Assembly (NCBI GenBank): GCA_947384055.1
Contig: CANDFO010000104.1
Span: 1-5,643 of the forward strand
Reading direction: 5' to 3'
DNA: 5,643 bases
Source: an uncultured Flavonifractor sp.
GTDB taxonomy: Bacteria; Bacillota; Clostridia; Oscillospirales; Oscillospiraceae
Below are positions 1-4,919 of this stretch, piece after piece. Each line of letters begins with the position of its first letter. The first letter of the stretch is position 1. Below the pieces are notes generated by a model. The model was not told where the DNA came from and did no database searches. It saw nothing but the letters and a program-made list of their open reading frames with translations. The position numbers and the translations under genes are program-made.

Positions 1-119
1 ATGGACTGCTGGCCTGTCTGAAGGGCTTAAAGGAGCAGGGCTGCAACGGCCCGGTTACGGAAGCCATGAACCGGCTCGAAGAGCATCTCAATCAGGCTGC
101 GCACGACGAAGAGGGCTGA
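1..119 (+). CDS. C-terminal tail of an unrecognised small protein (5' truncated)
   Basis: An open frame (codons starting at position 3) enters from the left edge and ends at TGA 117-119, giving the last 38 residues of a protein. The tail contains CLKGLKEQGCNGPVTEAMNR and then a charged helix ending HDEEG. It is predicted soluble and alpha-helical, with two Cys residues. It looks like the small hypothetical proteins that sit just before holin genes in Firmicute prophages, but I cannot assign a family or function. The holin-like gene follows after 94 nt on the same strand, so the two may be co-transcribed. The ATG at position 1 is in another frame and hits a stop after six codons, so the true start lies outside the window. 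Confidence 0.6.
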   Translation, partial: GLLACLKGLKEQGCNGPVTEAMNRLEEHLNQAAHDEEG

Positions 120-213
120 AGGCAAATCCTGTTCACAGGCTTTCCCGCGCCTGCCGGAGAAGCGGAGGCGCTTAAAACATGCGCGAATCTTACGATATGA
201 GGAACGGTACATT

Positions 214-435
214 ATGAATCAGATTGATTGGAAACGAAAGCTGAGCTCCCGCAAGTTCTGGGCGGCAATGGCAGGTATCGTCACGGGCCTGGCCATGGTG
301 TTCGGACTGGATGAAAGTACCATCAGCTCCGTAGCGGGCGCTGTGGTATCGGTGGCTTCCGTGGTGTCCTACATCATTGCCGAGGGCAAGGTGGACGCGG
401 CAGGAGTCAGAAAGGCTGCGGATGATAAGCCGTGA
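214..435 (+). CDS. Small holin-like membrane protein (phage holin family)
   Basis: This 73-aa protein has a basic N-terminus (MNQIDWKRKLSSRKFW). Two hydrophobic segments follow, at about residues 16-32 (AAMAGIVTGLAMVFGL) and 37-56 (ISSVAGAVVSVASVVSYIIA), and then a charged tail ending in DDKP. The SRKFWAA start, the two-helix layout and the YIIAEGKVDA motif after helix 2 match small Firmicute phage holins; the Phage_holin_5_2-like group is the closest I recall. Holins form inner-membrane lesions that release or activate endolysins. The start at 214 has a modest Shine-Dalgarno GAGGA about 11 nt upstream. A strong terminator follows at 476-515. The nearest hydrolase lies on the opposite strand (532-1251), which is unusual for a lysis cassette. 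A domesticated role, such as protein export or sporangium lysis, is possible but unproven. Confidence 0.8.
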   Translation: MNQIDWKRKLSSRKFWAAMAGIVTGLAMVFGLDESTISSVAGAVVSVASVVSYIIAEGKVDAAGVRKAADDKP

Positions 436-475
436 AGCCAAACCGCGTGTTGGCCTTTGCCGAAAAGCGCGCGCC

Positions 476-515
476 AAAGGGCTCCCGCCGGTCAAACCGG
501 CGGGAGCCCTTTTTT
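476..515 (+). terminator. Strong intrinsic terminator after the holin gene
   Basis: A perfect 13-bp GC-rich stem (GGGCTCCCGCCGG at 479-491, paired with 497-509) closes a 5-nt loop. It extends by three A-T pairs and is followed by six T at 510-515. This is a canonical rho-independent terminator for the plus strand. Read on the minus strand, the hairpin is followed by only three T, so it could end the amidase transcript less efficiently. It separates the two converging transcription units. Confidence 0.92.
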
Positions 516-531
516 GACAAACGCTCGTTCC

Positions 532-1251
532 TCAAGGCGCCGCTCTCCGCTCCACCTGGTCATTCCACCGCTTCAGCATGGCGCAGAACTGCTCCCGCGT
601 CAGCCCCTGGCGGAGCATCAGATCCCCCTCCTCATTCCCGAGGAGGATTCCTTCCTTCAGAGCCCACTCCACGCCCTCCTTATAGGCGGGACTCGGGTCG
701 TTATCCATCACTTTCCACACCTCCAGTCTCCTCTTAAACTCCGCCCATTTCTGCGGGTCCACATAATAGGCCGGGCAGTGCTTCCCGGTCACATCAAAGT
801 GCCGGTAAACGTTCTCCATCGGGATGTGATACTTCTCCATCAGCGCCCGGCACAGGGCAAACGCGTTTTTCAGCGTGGCCTCCGTGGCCTGGTAGGTCCC
901 GTCCCGCACCGTGTCGCACAGCTCCACGCTGATGGAATTTGCGTTGCGGACGATTTCATACATGGTCCCGCCGCCGGTCTCTTCGGCGTCGGCATACTTT
1001 TTTCCGCCTACGGCCCAGGCCGTGCAGAGCTCCGGCACGGAACGGTAAATGGTGGTATCGTCCACAAAGTAGTGGGCGCTGGCCTGCACCACGGTCCTCT
1101 GATAGTAGGCCGCATTATTCGCTGCCGTATCTCCGTCGTTGCCGGTGTAGTGGATGACCAGATACCGGATCTGGTCCGCTGTTCTCTTCTCTCCATAGTT
1201 TTGCGGGTTTGCCAGCTGTTCTTTTATGGTCAATCCCTGTTCAGTATTCAC
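532..1251 (-). CDS. N-acetylmuramoyl-L-alanine amidase (Amidase_2) with SLH-like C-terminal segment
   Basis: This 239-aa peptidoglycan hydrolase should cut the bond between MurNAc and L-Ala of the stem peptide. The Amidase_2/T7-lysozyme-type fold spans about residues 25-175. Likely zinc ligands are His34 (VIHYTGN), His151 (YRHFDVTGK) and Cys159 (KHCP). Lys157 sits in the usual TGKHC catalytic position, and His60 lies in ASAHYFVDD. Residues 185-229 resemble one S-layer-homology/cell-wall-binding repeat (AYKEGVEWALKEGIL, then LTREQFCAML). No signal peptide is visible, so release probably needs lysis or a holin. I chose GTG at 1251 because AAGGAGG (1262-1268) lies upstream and because GTGA overlaps the stop of the preceding gene by 4 nt, implying translational coupling. 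The open frame runs on to 1467, but that part merely overlaps the upstream gene. Phage endolysin and sporulation hydrolase (CwlC/CwlH-like role) are both possible. Confidence 0.9.
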   Translation of the reverse strand: MNTEQGLTIKEQLANPQNYGEKRTADQIRYLVIHYTGNDGDTAANNAAYYQRTVVQASAHYFVDDTTIYRSVPELCTAWAVGGKKYADAEETGGGTMYEIVRNANSISVELCDTVRDGTYQATEATLKNAFALCRALMEKYHIPMENVYRHFDVTGKHCPAYYVDPQKWAEFKRRLEVWKVMDNDPSPAYKEGVEWALKEGILLGNEEGDLMLRQGLTREQFCAMLKRWNDQVERRAAP

Positions 1252-2312
1252 AGTGGAACCACCTCCTTCGGACTCCGCCGGCTGATCTGCGGGCCCGCCC
1301 ATGGCAGCTCTACAATATCCATGACGGCGCCCTCCACGCATAAGGCGCTTTTGGCGTCCAGCACCAGGGTCAGGCATGTCTCGGATCCGCAGTCTGAACA
1401 GGGATGCAGCACGGCGGACATGCGCAGAGACTGGGGGCCGCGGGTCAGGTCCTCCATCGGGAAGCACAGCGGCAGCGCGTCTGTAAACATGCCGCAGGGC
1501 GACTGTTTAAGAAAAATGGTTCCCGTCCCCTTCGCCGGAGCCGCGGCGCGGACATTCAGCGCGTACTGGACTGTGTAGGCCTTCCCCGGGCTCAGATAGA
1601 TCTGGTCGGGAGCGCACTCATCCCATCGAATGGCTTTTCCCGACCGGCTCCGCTTTCTCCAGGTCAGGCGGCTGCTCGGATTCCACAGCGTCCCCCCCCG
1701 CCGGGCGGCCAGCTGGAGGGCGCCGCCCTCACAGGCCTGCTCCCTATGGGGAGCAGGATGGGGCGGTGGGCAGGGGGACGGACAAACCGGCGGACAGGGC
1801 GGAGGCCCAGGCGGACAGGGCGGGGGCCCAGGCGGACAGGGCGGAGGCCCGGGCGGACAGGGCGGAGGCCCGGGCGGACAGGGCGGAGGCCCGGGCGGAC
1901 AGGGCGGGGGCCCAGGCGGACAGGGCGGGGGCTCAGGCGGACAGGGTGGGGGCCCAGGCGGACAGGGCGGGGGCCCAGGCGGACAGGGCGGAGGCCCAGG
2001 TGGGCTGGGTGGAGGCGGAGGAAGCGGACAGAACTCCAGCACCTGGCTCAGCTTGTTTTTCAGCAGCATCTGGTTCTGGGTGACCGCCTCGACAAGAGCG
2101 GTCACGCTTTTGTTGACGGCCAGCACATCCTGCGGACAGGCACAGGGACTTGTACCCGGCAAGGTTCCTAGGATATATTGCAGCTTCTCACCCTCAGCAT
2201 TGAGGATATGGCTCAGGGCAAGCTCCTCCATGGCGATGGACGCGATAATCATGGTCAGAGCCTCTTCCCGTGTCATATCTCCCCCATTGGGGGGAAAAGA
2301 AGGCATCGACAT
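1248..2312 (-). CDS. Cys/Pro-rich heptad-repeat surface protein with collagen-preface N-terminal domain
   Basis: This 354-aa protein is a paralogue of the two collagen-like proteins encoded divergently beside it. Residues 1-92 are the shared preface domain: it starts MSMPSFP and carries the 14-residue block LSHILNAEGEKLQY, then LGTLPG. In place of a collagen stalk, residues about 95-186 are Pro-rich, with ten tandem heptads PPGPPPC (104-173; one reads PPEPPPC) and then CPSPC. Residues about 190-354 form a Cys-containing domain. Its GKAYTVQYALNV and final GAVMDIVEL resemble the strand pattern of the C1q/TNF-like BclA C-terminal domain in the neighbours. I count 23 Cys, against none in either collagen paralogue, which suggests disulfide cross-linking. 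Start 2312 is supported by paralogue alignment and by GGAG 8 nt upstream; the frame continues to 2498 without matching the paralogues. It is the first gene of an operon with the amidase. No recognised signal peptide. Spore-coat or exosporium location is inferred. Confidence 0.82.
   Translation of the reverse strand: MSMPSFPPNGGDMTREEALTMIIASIAMEELALSHILNAEGEKLQYILGTLPGTSPCACPQDVLAVNKSVTALVEAVTQNQMLLKNKLSQVLEFCPLPPPPPSPPGPPPCPPGPPPCPPGPPPCPPEPPPCPPGPPPCPPGPPPCPPGPPPCPPGPPPCPPGPPPCPPGPPPCPPVCPSPCPPPHPAPHREQACEGGALQLAARRGGTLWNPSSRLTWRKRSRSGKAIRWDECAPDQIYLSPGKAYTVQYALNVRAAAPAKGTGTIFLKQSPCGMFTDALPLCFPMEDLTRGPQSLRMSAVLHPCSDCGSETCLTLVLDAKSALCVEGAVMDIVELPWAGPQISRRSPKEVVPL
1794..2003 (-). repeat. Ten tandem 21-bp units encoding PPGPPPC heptads
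   Basis: The array is exactly 210 bp, ten units of 21 bp, in frame with the minus-strand gene. Units differ by a few substitutions only; one, at 1920-1940, turns Gly into Glu. The plus strand of each unit carries GGACAGGG and further G-runs. Gain or loss of a unit would keep the frame and change the stalk by seven residues. There are no unique spacers, so it is not a CRISPR array. Confidence 0.95.
2175..2216 (-). repeat. 42-nt conserved preface core, copy 1 (inverted)
   Basis: Read on the minus strand, this copy encodes LSHILNAEGEKLQY. It differs from copy 2 (2630-2671) at two positions and from copy 3 (3756-3797) at three, all synonymous. It marks the shared ancestry of the minus-strand gene with the collagen genes. 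Confidence 0.9.
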
Positions 2313-2385
2313 ATTCAAAACTCCAGTATGCGTTCCGAGCAATGCCGGAACGAGAATACGCGGCAGGGTATCCATGCCGCTGTTC

Positions 2386-2414
2386 CACTCTATGACAGCC
2401 GGGGCGGCTCTGTT
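2386..2414 (-). promoter_or_regulatory. Sigma-K-like promoter for the Cys/Pro-repeat protein and amidase operon
   Basis: On the minus strand, -35 AACA (2414-2411) is followed by 17 nt and then -10 CATAGAGTG (2394-2386). The sigma-K consensus as known from B. subtilis is mACm, 16-17 nt, gCATAnnnTa. The -35 matches fully and the spacing is right. The -10 core CATAnnnT matches, while the last A and the leading g do not. The predicted transcript start, near 2379, gives a leader of about 67 nt before ATG 2312. I saw no clear sigma-A promoter in this intergenic region. Confidence 0.5.
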
Positions 2415-2423
2415 CCAGGGAAG

Positions 2424-2452
2424 AACGCTCCGGCCGGCAGGCGCATAGACTA
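2424..2452 (+). promoter_or_regulatory. Sigma-K-like promoter for the collagen-like gene operon
   Basis: AAC at 2424-2426 is followed by a 17-nt spacer and then GCATAGACTA (2443-2452). The extended -10 matches gCATAnnnTa at every defined base. The -35 matches mAC, but the next base is G rather than A or C. The predicted transcript start near 2459 leaves a leader of about 75 nt before ATG 2534. It lies back to back with the minus-strand promoter; the two AC cores are separated by 11 bp (2414-2424). Confidence 0.58.
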
Positions 2453-2533
2453 TCCCGGGCGCGGCTTTGCGGAGAGCCCCTCTTCCCCCGTGCCGCACCG
2501 GCGCGCCTCTTATCTGAAAGGAGATTCTCTCTT

Positions 2534-3646
2534 ATGTCTCTGCCCAGTTTTCCCGTATCCGACCCGCCCATTGAGCGGGAGGACGCGGTCAATCAAATCC
2601 TCTCCTCCATCGCCATGGAGGAGCTTGGACTGAGCCATATCCTCAATGCCGAGGGTGAAAAGCTGCAATATATTCTGGGTACGCTGCCCGGCCTCAGCGG
2701 CCCTCCCGCCACGGTCGGCGATGTGCTGGCCGCCAATGAGAGCGTCCGCAGCATGCTGGAGACCGCCGCGCAGAACCAACTCTTCCTGAAAGCGAAGATG
2801 CAGGGGGCGCTGGACGCCTCTCCCATGCAGGGCCCCGCCGGCCCCGCCGGTCCTACCGGACCCACCGGGCCCGCAGGCGGACCGGCCGGACCCGCCGGAG
2901 CCACCGGCGCGACGGGGGCCACAGGGGCCACCGGGCCCACAGGCCCTACCGGACCTACCGGCGCGGACGGCGCGGCGGGCGCGGCGGGCGCGATCGGACC
3001 CACCGGCGCGACGGGCGCTGTGGGTGTACCTGGGCCCGCCGGGCCCACAGGCGCCACCGGAGCCACGGGGGCCACCGGGCCCACAGGCCCTACGGGAGCG
3101 GCGGGGGCCGCCGGAGCCACCGGGGCCACCGGACCCGCAGGAGCGGCGGGAGCTACAGGAGCCACGGGACCCACCGGAGCGGCCGGAGCGGCCGGCCCCA
3201 CTGGAGCCACGGGACCTACCGGACCCGCCGGGCCCAACGTCACCGCCACCTCCGCCTTTGCCGCCAATACCAGCGGCGCCGCGCTGGCCGCGATTGCGGG
3301 GGACGCCCCGATTCCCCTGCCGGACGGCCAGCTGCTGTCCCCGGACATCACGGTCAACGGGACAAACACGGTATTCACGGTGAACACCGCCGGACGCTAT
3401 CAGCTCTCCTACAACGTCAATACCACCACGGCCCTGCCCAGCGGCATCCGCCTGCTCATCAACGGCGCGCCCAACACGGCCTCCACCGTGGTGCCAGCGG
3501 TGCCTCTGAGCCACTTCTCCAATGAGACCCTGCTGGATCTGAACGCCGGGGCTACGGTATCCCTGCAGATGTTCGGCATCGTTTCCGCGGCCACGCTGCT
3601 GCCCGGCTCCGCCGGCGCGACCCTATCCATCACCCGTCTGAGCTGA
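2534..3646 (+). CDS. Collagen-like BclA-type surface glycoprotein 1
   Basis: This 370-aa protein has three parts. Residues 1-99 are a helical preface domain (MSLPSFP, LSHILNAEGEKLQY, LGTLPG, then a helix around VLAANESVRSMLETAAQNQL). Residues 100-235 are a collagen-like stalk: five Gly-X-Y triplets, one extra Gly, then 40 triplets. Residues 236-370 form a domain like the BclA C-terminal C1q/TNF fold (TSAFAAN, TVFTVNTAGRYQLSYNVN, ending ATLSITRLS), which in BclA drives trimerisation. Thr occurs only in the Y position of the stalk, in 25 of 45 triplets, giving many possible O-glycosylation sites. There are no Cys residues and no classical signal peptide. The start has AAAGGAG 10 nt upstream. 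The next gene begins 13 nt after the stop. Family knowledge places such proteins in spore exosporium hair naps; phage fibres also use collagen stalks, but the preface plus BclA-like ends fit a spore protein better. Confidence 0.88.
   Translation: MSLPSFPVSDPPIEREDAVNQILSSIAMEELGLSHILNAEGEKLQYILGTLPGLSGPPATVGDVLAANESVRSMLETAAQNQLFLKAKMQGALDASPMQGPAGPAGPTGPTGPAGGPAGPAGATGATGATGATGPTGPTGPTGADGAAGAAGAIGPTGATGAVGVPGPAGPTGATGATGATGPTGPTGAAGAAGATGATGPAGAAGATGATGPTGAAGAAGPTGATGPTGPAGPNVTATSAFAANTSGAALAAIAGDAPIPLPDGQLLSPDITVNGTNTVFTVNTAGRYQLSYNVNTTTALPSGIRLLINGAPNTASTVVPAVPLSHFSNETLLDLNAGATVSLQMFGIVSAATLLPGSAGATLSITRLS
2630..2671 (+). repeat. 42-nt conserved preface core, copy 2
   Basis: This direct copy lies in collagen gene 1 and differs from copy 3 at three synonymous positions. 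The first 17 nt (CTGAGCCATATCCTCAA) and last 12 nt (AAGCTGCAATAT) are identical in all three copies. Confidence 0.9.
2831..3238 (+). repeat. Gly-X-Y collagen-coding repeat (45 triplets, one interruption)
   Basis: A 9-bp periodic region encodes mostly GPT, GAT, GPA and GAA. Triplet phase is broken once, by a single extra Gly after the fifth triplet; then 40 uninterrupted triplets follow, ending GPN. Codons for Gly and Thr vary between units, so this is an older, diverged repeat and not a fresh perfect array. Confidence 0.93.
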
Positions 3647-3659
3647 GGAGGGATGTTTC

Positions 3660-4838
3660 ATGTCAATGCCGTCTTTCCCTCAAATCGATCCCCCGCTGAC
3701 CCGCGTGGGGAGCCTCAATGAGATCATCGCCTCCATTGCCGCCGAGGAGCTCAGCCTGAGCCATATCCTCAACGCCGAGGGCGAGAAGCTGCAATATGTC
3801 CTGGGCACACTTCCGGGCCTGGATGAGGCGGCGGCCTTCGAGGAAGTCATGCGGGTCAACCAGAGCGTGCAAAATACCTTGGCTGATATTATGGAGCAGC
3901 AGATGCTGCTGACCGAAAAGCTGAGCGCCGCCTTGCGCGCCCCGGTCCTGCCCGGTCCCACCGGTCCTGCGGGCCCCGCGGGCGCGGCCGGTCCTGCCGA
4001 AGGTCCCACAGGGCCTACCGGGTCCACCGGCCCCACCGGAGCAGATGGCCCCATTGGTGCGGCGGGAGCGGCGGGCCCCGCCGGAGCCGCCGGGGCTGCC
4101 GGAGCCCAGGGCCCCACCGGCCCCACCGGAGCGGACGGAGCGGCTGGTCCTGCCGGAGCCCAGGGCCCCGCCGGGGCCGCTGGAGCCACAGGGGCAACGG
4201 GTCCCACCGGCCCGGACGGAGCGGCCGGGCCTGCCGGAGCCACCGGCCCCACGGGGCCGGACGGAGCGGCGGGAGCAGCAGGGATCGCGGGCGCGGCCGG
4301 CCCAGTCGGCCCCGCCGGAGCCACCGGGCCCACCGGACCGGCAGGAGCTCCGGGACCAGGTCTCACCTCCGCCTTTGCCGCCAACACCCAGGGAAGCAGC
4401 ATCCCGGTGTCGCCGAATGGGACTCTCGTCGCCCTGCCCAACGCCCAGGCTCTGTCCCCCGGTTTTACGGCCAACTCTTGGAACACCGTATTCACCGTGC
4501 CTGAGTCCGGCGTCTATCAGATCTCTTACCATGTGAATACCACGACGGCCCTTCCGTTAAAGACCCAGCTGGTGATCAATGGGGCGGGCAGTGCCCTCTC
4601 TACCATTGATCCGGTGATACCCACATCCAGTTACGAAAATAAAATCAAGATGATTCTTCCCGCGAACTCCAAAATTTCACTTAAGCTCTTTTCCAAGATT
4701 GCCGGAACTGCTGTTCTGACAGGCGGCGGCGCGGGGGCTTCCCTTTCCATCATCCGGCTGGATGAAGCCAGCGGGGCGGGTGAAATACCGCCTGACCCCG
4801 GGGAACACGACAGCGATGTCGAGATAGGGGATGAGTAG
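3660..4838 (+). CDS. Collagen-like BclA-type surface glycoprotein 2, with acidic tail
   Basis: This 392-aa protein is a close paralogue of the preceding gene product. The preface domain is at residues 1-98 (MSMPSFP, LSHILNAEGEKLQY, LGTLPG). The collagen stalk at 99-234 has five triplets, a single Glu interruption and 40 triplets. A BclA/C1q/TNF-like domain follows from 235 to about 367 (TSAFAAN, NTVFTVPESGVYQISYHVN, ending ASLSIIRL). The last 25 residues are an acidic, Pro-containing tail ending SDVEIGDE that the paralogue lacks. Thr occupies the Y position of 14 of 45 triplets, fewer than in protein 1, and Asp and Gln appear more often. No Cys. GGAGG lies 8 nt before ATG 3660, and the 13-nt gap to the upstream stop makes it the second gene of the operon. 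It is likely an exosporium or spore-surface filament; location is inferred. Confidence 0.88.
   Translation: MSMPSFPQIDPPLTRVGSLNEIIASIAAEELSLSHILNAEGEKLQYVLGTLPGLDEAAAFEEVMRVNQSVQNTLADIMEQQMLLTEKLSAALRAPVLPGPTGPAGPAGAAGPAEGPTGPTGSTGPTGADGPIGAAGAAGPAGAAGAAGAQGPTGPTGADGAAGPAGAQGPAGAAGATGATGPTGPDGAAGPAGATGPTGPDGAAGAAGIAGAAGPVGPAGATGPTGPAGAPGPGLTSAFAANTQGSSIPVSPNGTLVALPNAQALSPGFTANSWNTVFTVPESGVYQISYHVNTTTALPLKTQLVINGAGSALSTIDPVIPTSSYENKIKMILPANSKISLKLFSKIAGTAVLTGGGAGASLSIIRLDEASGAGEIPPDPGEHDSDVEIGDE
3756..3797 (+). repeat. 42-nt conserved preface core, copy 3
   Basis: This direct copy lies in collagen gene 2 and encodes the same 14 residues as the other two copies. Being long and nearly identical, the copies could support recombination between paralogues: deletion between the direct copies, inversion between the opposed ones. 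Confidence 0.9.
3954..4361 (+). repeat. Gly-X-Y collagen-coding repeat (45 triplets, one interruption)
   Basis: The region encodes five triplets, one interrupting Glu and 40 triplets ending GPG. Its overall length (408 bp) and interruption position equal those of the paralogous repeat at 2831-3238, although the order of triplet types differs. Short sub-blocks recur, such as GPTGPDGAAG, seen twice (4202-4231 and 4247-4276). Confidence 0.93.
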
Positions 4839-4854
4839 GCGGAGCACCGCTGAA

Positions 4855-4892
4855 AGATTGCTCCCGCTGGCCTTTGCCAGCGGGAGCAATCT
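4855..4892 (+). terminator. Strong hairpin without T-tract between collagen operon and glycosyltransferase
   Basis: A perfect 16-bp stem (AGATTGCTCCCGCTGG at 4855-4870, paired with 4877-4892) can add one inner C-G pair to leave a 4-nt CTTT loop. CCTGACC follows, not a T-run, so it does not fit a canonical intrinsic terminator. It starts 17 nt after the collagen 2 stop and ends 27 nt before the next ATG. It may be a weak terminator, a 3' RNA-stabilising structure, or a partial polarity element lowering glycosyltransferase expression. Confidence 0.6.
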
Positions 4893-4919
4893 CCTGACCA
4901 GATAAAAGGAGGTTTTGCA

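Noticed and set aside
147..171. Hairpin GCGCCT/AGGCGC upstream of the holin gene
   Set aside because: The stem is six pairs plus a bulged three-pair extension, with no T-tract. It is too weak to call a regulator or terminator.
1252..1467. N-terminal extension of the amidase frame to ATG 1467
   Set aside because: The extra 72 residues are Arg/Gly/Pro-rich, lie entirely inside the upstream gene and match no amidase. The GTG at 1251 has a strong ribosome binding site and a 4-nt overlap.
457..1578. Long plus-strand ORF (373 aa) across the amidase
   Set aside because: The minus frame encodes a clear Amidase_2 protein with zinc ligands; the plus frame shows no recognisable domain and overlaps the terminator at its start.
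1794..2003. CRISPR array
   Set aside because: Units are 21 bp, contiguous and in frame, with no unique spacers.
2321..2329. CATACTGGA on the minus strand as another sigma-K -10
   Set aside because: It lacks the TA part and would place the transcript start within a few bases of the start codon, inside the ribosome binding site.
1404..2448. Plus-strand ORFs with GGQGGGPGGQ repeats opposite the Cys/Pro heptad gene
   Set aside because: These are antisense shadows of the 21-bp array. The minus frame has paralogy to two neighbours, a ribosome binding site, a promoter match and a coupled downstream gene; the plus frames have none of these.
2313..2498. N-terminal extension of the Cys/Pro-repeat protein to ATG 2498
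   Set aside because: The paralogues start at MS-PSFP, which aligns to 2312. The extension would cover the proposed promoter region and shows no similarity to them.
2510..3514. Minus-strand ORFs rich in GPVAPVAP or Gly/Arg/Ser opposite collagen gene 1
   Set aside because: Antisense of a Gly-X-Y repeat naturally yields low-complexity open frames. No start signal or conserved domain supports them; the same holds for those opposite collagen gene 2 (3663-4532).
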